NCBI GenBank assembly: GCA_027365485.1
Contig: DAHXNH010000363.1
Location: 1-34,285 of the forward strand
Direction of reading: 5' to 3'
Length of the DNA: 34,285 nucleotides
DNA from: Clostridiales bacterium
GTDB taxonomy: Bacteria > Bacillota > Sulfobacillia > Sulfobacillales > Sulfobacillaceae
Position 1 is the stretch's first letter; each line of letters opens with the position of its first letter. Below are positions 25,430-31,971 of this stretch, piece after piece. Below the pieces are notes generated by a model. That model saw only the letters and a list, made by a program, of their open reading frames with translations, ran no database searches and had not been told where the DNA came from. Position numbers and translations under genes: made by a program.

Positions 25430-25448
25430 CACTCCTGCCCGTTAATGC
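25430..25448 (+). repeat. 19-base repeat, copy 1 (3' of propeller gene 1)
   Basis: CACTCCTGCCCGTTAATGC occurs here, 15 bases after the stop of the first propeller gene, and again at 27833-27851, five bases after the stop of the second. Outside the 19 bases the flanks differ. Confidence 0.8.
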
Positions 25449-25476
25449 TTCAACCAGTACGGTATCGACGCCATCG

Positions 25477-25528
25477 CTTAAGGAGCCAACGCCCCCATGA
25501 AGGCCTTAAGTCTGAGCTTTATTTTTTC
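25477..25528 (+). terminator. Probable terminator after propeller gene 1
   Basis: CTTAAGG (25477-25483) pairs with CCTTAAG (25504-25510), and TTTATTTTTT follows eight bases later. The loop is long (20 bases), so this is a moderately good rho-independent candidate. Confidence 0.45.
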
Positions 25529-25559
25529 CTAACTTTTCCCAATTTATTTCAGAAGGAAC

Positions 25560-25926
25560 TTGGCTATTATTCCGCCTGATTCTGTACCATCTCAAATATC
25601 AAGAGATTCTGAGCTTGCTGGGCACGAAAGGAAATGGATTTCTCAAGCCGGGACCGACGCGGTGAAGGCAGGGAATTATGTTGCCGCGTTATATTACGGA
25701 GCATCTGGACTTACTGCGAGTCAGGTCAAAGGTTTGACTAGTAGCGGTGACTTTAACACGATTTGGGCAGGATGTGCAAAAACCCAAAGCATCGGGGAGT
25801 CGATGAATCAGGGGCCTTCGGATGTGGAGACTTCCCTAACGTATAGTGGGACAACCGATAACGCTGGGCGTCGCTGAAGATGCGTTACTATCCGGTAAAA
25901 GCCCTACGTTTGTCTATAACCATTAG
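25560..25926 (+). pseudogene. Frameshifted gene of unknown function
   Basis: A protein-like frame (AGHERKWISQAGTDAVKAG, then GNYVAALYYGASGLTASQV) runs to TGA near 25877. One base earlier in phase, the sequence continues naturally as ITLGVAEDALLSGKSPTFVY to TAG at 25924-25926. A single-base insertion near 25858 explains this. AAGGA lies close to the TTG at 25560, but the true start may be lost. No family recognised. Confidence 0.45.
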
Positions 25927-25968
25927 TCGTGTTTGCTCCTGCGGGTTATCGAAAAAAGAGAGATCCCT

Positions 25969-25997
25969 CAGCCCCCGCGGATATCCGTGGGGTGCTG
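25969..25997. repeat. Strong GC-rich hairpin
   Basis: CCCCGCGG and CCGTGGGG pair around an ATAT loop (one G-U), extended by CAGC/GCTG after a one-base mismatch. It lies between the frameshifted gene and the winged-helix gene. It lacks a T-tract; it may be a terminator or a protein-binding site. Confidence 0.45.
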
Positions 25998-26333
25998 AAT
26001 CGGAATCTTTACATTCGTCAGCGTAACCTTTTCGGATGTTCTCACGTTAGCATTCGTAGAAAGGGGGGGCTCGCATGATGGGGAGATTGACGGATTCCCT
26101 GACTTGGAACTCCGCACGATTTGAAATTTGTCGAGAGGGGCATCGCTTTATCTTGCACCCAATTGCCGCGCGGATTTTTAAGTATTTATCACATGCGCCG
26201 TAAAACTCCGCCGTTTAGGGCGGAGATACAAGGCGTTGCCGTCAGACATATCTTTTGCTAAAATATGCATGTTCGCTCTTTGATAACTGGATACGTTCGT
26301 GCGGTTGTCTCTCGCAATGGTGGGAGACGTAAG

Positions 26334-26393
26334 ATGTATCGCGTCGTCAAGACCAGACTTAAACAGGATTCGGCGAACCCTCACGTCAAGTAA
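26334..26393 (+). pseudogene. Remnant start of tnpB in mini-element B
   Basis: ATG at 26334, seven bases after GGGAG, opens MYRVVKTRLKQDSANPHVK and meets TAA at 26391, where the right-end scaffold begins. The first residues resemble the start of TnpB/OrfB proteins of the kind that open with M-Y-x-x-V-K-T-R. Copy A has the same start but stops after nine codons. Confidence 0.55.
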
Positions 26394-26506
26394 CCAGAGA
26401 CCTTCGGGCGACTGGATAGCGGGTGTTTGGCTCACCCTTTGCGAGTAAAGCTCACATGAGCGGGTTCCTCGTAAGACTTCCCGCCCTTCAGGGAGGGGAG
26501 TGTCAA
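26391..26506 (+). ncRNA. Omega-RNA-like right-end scaffold of copy B
   Basis: This is the same fold as in copy A with pair-preserving changes: outer stem TTGCGAG/CTCGTAA (one G-U), inner stem GCTC/GAGC (26439-26474), and the terminal hairpin CTTCCC/GGGGAG with inner CCC/GGG (26477-26500), ending GTGTCAA. The adjacent downstream bases, TGGAACATCCCAATCACATC, would be the guide. Transcription could come from the TAAAAT box within the element. Its activity without TnpB is unknown. Confidence 0.5.
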
Positions 26507-26733
26507 TGGAACATCCCAATCACATCGTAAGTTTCGAGCATTTGGCTACCGTAGGATGGCCAGAAATGCGACGAGACCCGGCAGACGAGTATCAACAGAT
26601 TCAATGGCTGCGGCATTGCATTGAAATCGATCCGCACCATCCTCAACTCCTGCAAGGGCATCCAGGTTGGCTATGGATTATACTTACCGAACTTACCGAA
26701 GAGTCGGCAGCCGATGGAGGAGATGTCCCATGA
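26506..26733 (+). CDS. Re-started C-terminal half of the winged-helix regulator
   Basis: After the insertion, the last A of the element and the first TG of the host form a new ATG (26506-26508). The G-rich 3' arm of the element's terminal hairpin (GGGAGGGGAG) sits at ribosome-binding distance. The frame gives 75 residues from MEHPNHIVSFEHLATV to GDVP and stops in the ATGA overlap with propeller gene 2. It keeps the recognition-helix half of the wing fold but not the first helices, so DNA binding is doubtful. Its translation might still serve to feed ribosomes into the next gene. Confidence 0.5.
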   Translation: MEHPNHIVSFEHLATVGWPEMRRDPADEYQQIQWLRHCIEIDPHHPQLLQGHPGWLWIILTELTEESAADGGDVP

Positions 26734-27827
26734 AGTCTTACCTTAAACGGCTACTCCTCGGAATGAGTATCGTTCTGATGGGGGGGAGTCTGGGATGGTC
26801 TGATGGGGCATCTGGCCCAGCACTCGTGGGTCCACGCGTCTCCCACTTTATCACCCTGCACTTTGCGACTCGAACCCACGGATGGGCGCTCACCACTAAG
26901 GGCATCGCTCAATCCACTAATGGAGGCCATACATGGCGGTGGGTGGCACAATGGAGTCGTCCTTTGTCTAAGATCGGGGTTCCGCTGATGGCTAGTTGGC
27001 ACCACACGATCTGGGTTCCAGTCCACCACCAGATTTTACGTGAGTCGACCTCGGCGAGTGCGCCCCATTGGATTCCTTCTCCCGTACGAGCATTCACGAT
27101 AATTACCATGCAATGGACCTCGACCCGCAATGGGTGGATTTTAGCGGCACCGCAAGGCATTTCGGCCGAATCGGAAGCGGTGCAAGTGTGGACCACGCAC
27201 AATGGAGGAAACACATGGCACCTCAGTGGTCCGACGCCGTTTGTCGGAGTCAAAACAGGGCTATCCTTAGGTGGCCTACCCCAGCAATTATGGTTGGGAA
27301 GTACCCATGTGTTTCATGGGAGTCCCTTATTATGGCATGCGACGAGCTCGCCCGATGCTGCGTGGCAAAGCTCGGCGTTGTCGATCCCAGTGACCTGGCA
27401 CTCTCAGGGGCGTCAAACTCTGGGAGCCCCGCTGTGGCTTTCCCCTCTTCACAGTGTGCTGTTCGTCGAATTTTGGGCATCCCCCGGGGCAAGCCACGGC
27501 CCGGTCGTGGTCTATCGCACACAAAACGGGGGGCGCCGTTGGGTTTGGCAAGGCATCCTGGATCGACACATGTGGCTTGGGATCCCGGAAGTGGCTGCAG
27601 TGAACCGGGACGGAGGCTGGATTGGCATCGATCAGGGCTCGATCACGCGCATTGTCCATTGGGAGGATGGCACATCGCATGTCTCCTGGAATACGGTAAG
27701 CACACTGCCCGGATCAGTGCAAATGTTGGACGCAGACCACTCTAGGTTGTGGGCACTTACGACCACTTCTGCGGGGGCAGAGTTATGGAGCAGTCAGAAT
27801 GACGGTAGCCGATGGGAACGTATTTAA
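26730..27827 (+). CDS. Secreted Asp-box (BNR/sialidase-like) beta-propeller protein 2
   Basis: The protein has 365 residues with a signal peptide (YLKRLLLGMSIVLMGGSLGW). At least four Asp-box motifs are visible: STNGGHTW, TTHNGGNTW, RTQNGGRRW and SSQNDGSRW, spaced as blades of a propeller. The pattern resembles photosystem-assembly (Ycf48)/sialidase-like propellers, but no catalytic set is seen. Start ATG at 26730 has GGAGGAG upstream and overlaps the stop of the winged-helix gene, so the two were an operon and the regulator may have controlled it. Confidence 0.75.
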   Translation: MKSYLKRLLLGMSIVLMGGSLGWSDGASGPALVGPRVSHFITLHFATRTHGWALTTKGIAQSTNGGHTWRWVAQWSRPLSKIGVPLMASWHHTIWVPVHHQILRESTSASAPHWIPSPVRAFTIITMQWTSTRNGWILAAPQGISAESEAVQVWTTHNGGNTWHLSGPTPFVGVKTGLSLGGLPQQLWLGSTHVFHGSPLLWHATSSPDAAWQSSALSIPVTWHSQGRQTLGAPLWLSPLHSVLFVEFWASPGASHGPVVVYRTQNGGRRWVWQGILDRHMWLGIPEVAAVNRDGGWIGIDQGSITRIVHWEDGTSHVSWNTVSTLPGSVQMLDADHSRLWALTTTSAGAELWSSQNDGSRWERI

Positions 27828-27832
27828 AGACA

Positions 27833-27851
27833 CACTCCTGCCCGTTAATGC
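27833..27851 (+). repeat. 19-base repeat, copy 2 (3' of propeller gene 2)
   Basis: Second exact copy of CACTCCTGCCCGTTAATGC, five bases after the stop of propeller gene 2; see 25430-25448. Here it runs into a small TGCCCC/GGGGCA hairpin. Confidence 0.8.
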
Positions 27852-27899
27852 CCCAACGGGGCAATTTCAGGACGATTTCCTTGGGGCGTATACGCTCCC

Positions 27900-27974
27900 A
27901 TGGAACAAAATGTCCGCGCATTCCCCTTCCTTGGCCGAGGGCCAGGAGGGGGTCAAGCGGGCATTTTGTTCCAT
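27900..27974. terminator. 75-base long hairpin, possible bidirectional terminator
   Basis: ATGGAACAAAATG (27900-27912) and CATTTTGTTCCAT (27962-27974) pair perfectly, and pairing continues inward (TCCGC with GCGGG, then CCCCTTCCTTGGCC with GGCCAGGAGGGGG with small bulges). It lies 72 bases past propeller gene 2. The extent of pairing is unusual for a simple terminator. Confidence 0.6.
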
Positions 27975-28491
27975 TCTTCACTCTCGAAGATACAGGGCGT
28001 GCATAGCAACATCCCCGTCGGAATCGAAGTTACCATCTTTGCACAATCGCTATGCCCAGCAATGTCAGAAACACGCCCGTCCCAGCCCCCATCAAAACCG
28101 CCAGTCCGAACTTTCGTTGGGGCCCCCAATGGAATTATCCCAATTTGATCATTGCTGACCACATTTGCCGCCACCTTCCTGGTTCATCGCGTCACGGCTT
28201 CAAGGCAAATCGATGCGGAATGTCTTGCCACCCACAACGGAGTGTGATACAACCGAACCAATCGGTCACTAAAGGTAGTCAGTTGAAAGCCGAATCGGTG
28301 GTCAGAACAGATCAGAACGGATCGTCAACCTGATTGGAATACGCATCATCATCTTCGGTCCCCTCCACTGCCAGCCACTATTTATCCTAAAGATACTGCA
28401 TTGTGGGATGTCGACAACCATCCCTGGCTTATCTTAGGATGCGTGAAATCGTATACGGTGGGATGGGAAACGTTTTGAAGGGAGAAAACGG
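27975..28491. other. Non-coding stretch before the MFS gene
   Basis: There are no convincing genes. A minus-strand frame at 28030-28134 encodes a hydrophobic segment (KFGLAVLMGAGTGVFLTLLG) and may be the tail of a lost membrane protein. A tandem 10-base repeat (TCAGAACAGA TCAGAACGGA) lies at 28302-28321. No clear promoter for the MFS gene was found. Confidence 0.4.
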
Positions 28492-29673
28492 GTGAAGACC
28501 GTGCGGCAAAAGAGTTCACGCATTTCTCTCTACTATTTCTTGTTTTATTCAACCATTGCAGTTTGGGCCCCGTATTTTGCTCTCTACTTGCATTATCGCG
28601 GGTTTCATAGTTCTTCGATCGGCTGGATTTTGGCCATCTATCCCTTCATGGGATTGATTTTGCAACCACTATGGGGCATTCTCAACGATCGTTTCCATCA
28701 CGAATGGGGAACCATTGTCACCGCCATCGTCCTCGCGCCCATGGCGGCATGGCTGTTTACCCAGGTTAATCTCGCCTGGTATCCCTTGGTGGCGATGGCG
28801 ATGGCCACGTTTCAAAGTGCCATTATGCCGGTCGCCGACAGCATGACCGTAGGATGGCTTGGAGCCCAACGCTACGGCGAAGCTCGTCTGTTTGGGTCGC
28901 TGGGTTATGCTGTCGTCGTATCCCTCGCTGGCCTCTTGTATCACGTCTACGGCATCGGACACTTTCTGGACTTTTATCTTCTGGCGTCGGTCTTGGCGGT
29001 GGTAGGCGGTCTTCAATACCCTAGACCTCAGCGCCCCGACCGATCATCGGTGTCTGGAGGCTCCCATCGACCCCCTTGGTTCTCGGGAATCGGGGCGCTA
29101 CTCGATCAGCCACGGTTTCGCATCATCTTATTCTTCAGCTTGTTCGTTACCGTCAGCCAATCGATTAATGGCTCATATTTTTCGCTGTACTACCGAGCCA
29201 CCCACCATCCTCTATCGTGGCTCGGAATCATCTTAGGGATTGGTGCGCTCAGCGAAATTCCTATCTTCTATCTGTCTGGTCGCTTGATTAGACGCTACGG
29301 GCCGGCCCGTATGCTTCTCTTGAGCGGCAGCATTTTCGCTTTTCGCTGGATGATGGTGGCACTCAATCCTCCAACCTGGGGCTTAGTCCTATTGCAGTGC
29401 CTGCATGGGCCCTCGTTCGGTTTAGGGCTGGCGTCGGGCATCAATCTCGCTGCCGAAGTCAGCCATATCGGCAATCGCGTTTCTGCGCAATCGCTCTACA
29501 GCGCAACCACCACAGGCATGGCTCCCCTGTTAGGCAGCATTGCTGGCGGTTACGTGCTGGGGTGGGTCGGTCCCACCAACCTCTATTGGATCGACCTGGC
29601 TATCGCATTGTTCGGCATTGCCGGCATCGCTCATTGGGTGATTCGACGTGAGAAATCACCTGCCACCAGATGA
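28492..29673 (+). CDS. MFS permease (LacY/HcaT-like, MFS_1)
   Basis: This 393-residue permease has twelve predicted membrane segments. The first half opens ISLYYFLFYSTIAVWAPYFALYL and has the signature-like loop QPLWGILNDRFHHEWG between segments 2 and 3. The second half has the matching loop SGRLIRRYGPARMLLLSG. This pattern is typical of the oligosaccharide/nucleoside/phenylpropionate group of MFS carriers. The substrate is unknown. Start GTG at 28492 has GGGAG seven bases upstream. It appears to be transcribed alone. Confidence 0.85.
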   Translation: MKTVRQKSSRISLYYFLFYSTIAVWAPYFALYLHYRGFHSSSIGWILAIYPFMGLILQPLWGILNDRFHHEWGTIVTAIVLAPMAAWLFTQVNLAWYPLVAMAMATFQSAIMPVADSMTVGWLGAQRYGEARLFGSLGYAVVVSLAGLLYHVYGIGHFLDFYLLASVLAVVGGLQYPRPQRPDRSSVSGGSHRPPWFSGIGALLDQPRFRIILFFSLFVTVSQSINGSYFSLYYRATHHPLSWLGIILGIGALSEIPIFYLSGRLIRRYGPARMLLLSGSIFAFRWMMVALNPPTWGLVLLQCLHGPSFGLGLASGINLAAEVSHIGNRVSAQSLYSATTTGMAPLLGSIAGGYVLGWVGPTNLYWIDLAIALFGIAGIAHWVIRREKSPATR

Positions 29674-29710
29674 CAAGTTTAGCGACCATTCGACCGCTTT
29701 CAAAAAGCTC

Positions 29711-29738
29711 GCACCCAGCCATGGGGGTGGCCGGGTGC
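29711..29738 (+). terminator. Stem-loop after the MFS gene
   Basis: GCACCC (29711-29716) pairs with GGGTGC (29733-29738), with three further inner pairs after a mismatch. It lies 38 bases past the stop without a T-tract. Confidence 0.4.
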
Positions 29739-29750
29739 AGATGAGGAGGC

Positions 29751-29808
29751 ATCATCTAGCATGGAACTAGATGATTCTGACCATCTCATCGTACCAGAAC
29801 TACTCTAA
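29751..29808 (+). other. Hairpin with a 15-codon mini-ORF
   Basis: ATCATCTAG and CTAGATGAT form a perfect 9-bp stem (29751-29775) whose loop holds an ATG. That ATG opens MELDDSDHLIVPELL and TAA at 29806-29808, and GAGGAGG lies 11 bases upstream. A structured leader peptide is conceivable, but no gene follows in the same direction nearby, so this may be chance. Confidence 0.25.
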
Positions 29809-30162
29809 TCTTTCTCAAGGAATTTACTGGATCCTTCAATTTTCTTGAAATTTCTTGCCTATAGATGCAATCGAACGCCGTCGACAACCGGTATTTTTTG
29901 AGCGTCGTGCTCAAATAGACTCCCCGCTCGGATTAAGACCCCGAAATTTCTGAGACTAGCTTCGCCCTACCCACCCATACCTCCGTTCGAACATTCGGTC
30001 AAAGCAAAACACCATATCCGCAAGACGGCTCCAGACGGAGTCAAACCTTTCGCTGCAACCATCTCGATTGTAGACGGAGTCAAAAGGCGCGAATCATGGG
30101 CCGGACGCAACAACCAATGTACAACCAGCGAGCTTTCAGTCTGCGCCTTCCTAATCGGGCGC
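29809..30162. other. Non-coding stretch with short repeats
   Basis: No gene is seen. AGACGGAGTCAAA occurs twice, at 30033-30045 and 30072-30084, 39 bases apart. A TTTGAGC/GCTCAAA hairpin with a GTCGT loop lies near 29917-29935. An imperfect inverted repeat (CAAGGAATTT / AAATTTCTTG) lies at about 29817-29858. None is assigned a role. Confidence 0.4.
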
Positions 30163-30627
30163 TCAGATTTGACCTTGGTTTTGGGTCCGAAGGAAATTCA
30201 CAGCACGGATCAAGCTGTCTTTGACCACCATCGGTTCGACTCGACGCACGGCTTCTTCAGGTGTCACCCAAACGTAGCGGTCGTGCTCTGGGTCGACCAA
30301 GACCACGGAATCCTGATCATGAGCTTCCGCCACATAGAGGCTCCATTCCGGGGTGCCTAATGGGGTCGGCTGTAAACACAAAGAGAGCCCCGCCTCTTCA
30401 TAAAGTTCTCGCCGAGCCGCATCGTTTACGGCCTCTCCCGGATGCCGAGCTCCAGAAGGCGGCGTCCACGCCCAATCTCCATCGTAGTCCGCTCCGTTGT
30501 GGGCGCGATGCAGTAAAAGCAGCAACCATTTTGGTTGGCGCCGATACACCACCACGCTGACCCCGTGGGGCAATTCCCGACTAATGGGTTGGCCATCCCA
30601 AGTATAACGCTCCATCTCGTCCGCCAA
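30163..30627 (-). CDS. NUDIX hydrolase
   Basis: This 154-residue enzyme hydrolyses a nucleoside diphosphate linked to another group. The Nudix box at residues 59-81 is perfect: Gly59, Glu65, and REL..EEAGL at the end. The flanking PPSGARHPGE and late DPEHDRYVWVTPEEA (a common substrate-side region) resemble dihydroneopterin-triphosphate or diadenosine-polyphosphate pyrophosphatases, but the substrate cannot be fixed. Start TTG at 30627 has GAGG five bases upstream; ATG at 30615 is an alternative. It stands alone. Confidence 0.85.
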   Translation of the reverse strand: MADEMERYTWDGQPISRELPHGVSVVVYRRQPKWLLLLLHRAHNGADYDGDWAWTPPSGARHPGEAVNDAARRELYEEAGLSLCLQPTPLGTPEWSLYVAEAHDQDSVVLVDPEHDRYVWVTPEEAVRRVEPMVVKDSLIRAVNFLRTQNQGQI

Positions 30628-30883
30628 TTCATCCTCACCCTCTCATCCGCGCCCAATGTCGGTGCCGTTTAAGGCCCAAGTCCCCTGGCAGCGATTTCAT
30701 TGCGAATAACTCTTCGCCAACGCTTGGCTCACTCTCTAATATCTGATGCCGCGACAATCTTATCAAATCGTTCACCCAAAGATTGCTTCGCGGACCAGGG
30801 CCTTTGTCGATTAACCCGTTCGCTCGACCCCTGAAAGAATTGAGCCATGAGGCCCCGGCTCATCGACAGGAGAGAATCGAAAA
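30628..30883. other. Short non-coding stretch
   Basis: I see no gene or RNA here. It contains the upstream region of the minus-strand NUDIX gene and the possible leader of the small frameshifted gene at 30884. Confidence 0.35.
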
Positions 30884-31100
30884 ATGGATGACGTACGAAC
30901 TATTCAATTCTTGACTGCCGAAGAGTCTAAGTTAAAGCGCTATCCCCCGCTACGACGGCTATAGAGCTAAGCTTTATCGCAAGCAAGAAGGCATCCGGAC
31001 GAGGATTCGGGCGCCGCTCCGCTCTAAGGGCCCCAGCTATTGCAAAATGTGCATAGGCAGGGATTTGTTAGACTTGGGAAGAATAGATGAACAGCACTGA
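30884..31100 (+). pseudogene. Small CxxC protein gene with a frameshift at a C-run
   Basis: ATG at 30884, with AGGAGA ten bases upstream, opens MDDVRTIQFLTAEESKLKRY and meets TAG at 30962. Skipping one base in the run of five Cs (30944-30948) continues as YDGYRAKLYRKQEGIRTRIR and SYCKMCIGRDLLDLGRIDEQ to TGA at 31098-31100. The product would be a basic protein of about 71 residues with a CKMC pair, perhaps nucleic-acid binding. It may be a pseudogene, a sequencing artefact in the C-run, or programmed +1 frameshifting. No family recognised. Confidence 0.4.
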
Positions 31101-31150
31101 AACCTCAAGCGCGAGGACCATGAGAAAATTTAGATCGAAGGAGTACTAAA

Positions 31151-31789
31151 ATGTGCGGAAGATATACCTTAACCTGGCCGCTTCCTGCCATCTTAGAGCA
31201 GTTGGAATTTACGCCGACTGCTGACTTGACTTGGCAGCCACGCTACAACATTGCGCCGGGCACATCGATTTTAGCCGTGATCGATCGCAAGGGATCGCGA
31301 TTTGGCGGTTTCATGGGATGGGGACTTTCGGTGTCCTGGAGCCCTTCGCGCCGCTTAATCAACGCCCGCAGAGAGACCCTTCTAACCCGGCCTACGTTTC
31401 GAGACCTCACTCGCACCCGACGCGCGATCGTCCCGGCCGATGGCTACTATGAATGGTCGCAAGTCGACCGCCAGCCCTATCGGATTACCGACCCAAACCA
31501 CGGCCTTTGGTACTTTGCCGCTATCTACCAAGAACGGCCGGGCCATTTGGCCGAAATTGCTATCGTCACCACTGAGGCCTCGCAAATGCTGTTGCCCCTA
31601 CACCCTCGTATGCCCTTGATTCTTTCCAAAGACGCCGTCAACCTCTGGCTCGACCAGGAAAACCAAGCCTTCGAAGCCATCCTAGCTATGCCGATGGCAC
31701 CGCCAACCCAATTTTTCCCGGTCTCTTCCGCGGTCAATCGGGCATCGGCAGAGGGCCCGCAACTCATCGTTCCTCAGACTTCATCCTAA
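31151..31789 (+). CDS. SRAP-domain protein (HMCES/YedK family)
   Basis: This protein covalently caps abasic sites in single-stranded DNA through its N-terminal Cys. All key residues are present in 212 residues: Cys2 exposed after Met removal (MCGRYTL), NARRET at 71-76, the Glu of GYYEW at 101, and His151 in HPRMPLIL. AAGGAG before ATG at 31151 is a good ribosome binding site. The family is often linked to the SOS response, but I saw no LexA box upstream. It stands 51 bases after the frameshifted small gene. Confidence 0.93.
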   Translation: MCGRYTLTWPLPAILEQLEFTPTADLTWQPRYNIAPGTSILAVIDRKGSRFGGFMGWGLSVSWSPSRRLINARRETLLTRPTFRDLTRTRRAIVPADGYYEWSQVDRQPYRITDPNHGLWYFAAIYQERPGHLAEIAIVTTEASQMLLPLHPRMPLILSKDAVNLWLDQENQAFEAILAMPMAPPTQFFPVSSAVNRASAEGPQLIVPQTSS

Positions 31790-31834
31790 TTTTTTCTTTC
31801 GCCCTTTAATCCCTATATACAAACAGGTCTATAT

Positions 31835-31847
31835 ATGATTTAATCAT
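31835..31847. promoter_or_regulatory. AT-rich palindrome upstream of the symporter gene
   Basis: ATGATT and AATCAT flank a single T inside a TATA-rich region (TCTATATATG) about 125 bases before the symporter start. TTTAAT at about 31805 with TCTATA 17 bases later could be the promoter. The palindrome is a candidate operator. Confidence 0.3.
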
Positions 31848-31971
31848 CTCATCAACCAATGGCGTGTCGAGAACACTCGGCCCGGTCTCGGCGACGGTCC
31901 TTCGTGAACACCCCTGGCGCCTAATCGTTCCTAGTTTTTCATCCATTAATCGTCATTGGAGGAGTCCATCC

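Larger units (their letters stand above)
26190..26506 (+). mobile_element. Non-autonomous IS200/IS605-type mini-element, copy B
   Basis: This 317-bp unit follows TTTAT and shows the same parts as copy A: left-end hairpin (CTCCGCC / GGGCGGAG), TAAAAT box, ribosome binding site GGGAGACG, a 19-codon tnpB start (MYRVVKTRLKQDSANPHVK), and the structured right end closing with GGGGAGTGTCAA. There is no target duplication, as expected for single-strand IS200/IS605 transposition. Both ends are fixed by the interrupted reading frame of the winged-helix gene. It lacks a transposase and would need TnpA supplied elsewhere. Confidence 0.82.
26075..26733 (+). pseudogene. OmpR-type winged-helix regulator, split by mini-element B
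   Basis: The gene starts at ATG 26075 behind AAGGGGGG and reads FEICREGHRFILHPIAARIF, then KYL, where the mini-element begins. The interrupted frame stops inside the element at 26201. Joining base 26189 directly to 26507 gives KYLLEHPNHIVSFEHLATV without a break and a 113-residue protein ending at 26733. The restored sequence follows an OmpR/PhoB C-terminal winged helix: helix and turn HPNHIVSFEHLA, then IQWLRHCIEIDPHHPQLL where response regulators have RRLRxKIExDPxxPR. There is no receiver domain, so it would be a stand-alone DNA-binding protein. Its end overlaps the start of propeller gene 2 (ATGA). Confidence 0.8.

Noticed and set aside
22191-26506. CRISPR-like or composite-transposon reading of the two repeats
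   Set aside because: There are only two copies, inverted and 4 kb apart, with IS605-type ends and no target duplication; the enclosed genes do not look like transposon cargo, so a composite element is not supported.
29917-29935. TTTGAGC/GCTCAAA hairpin as a rho-independent terminator
   Set aside because: The T-run lies 5' of the stem on the plus strand and becomes an A-run on the minus strand, so it does not fit a terminator in either direction.
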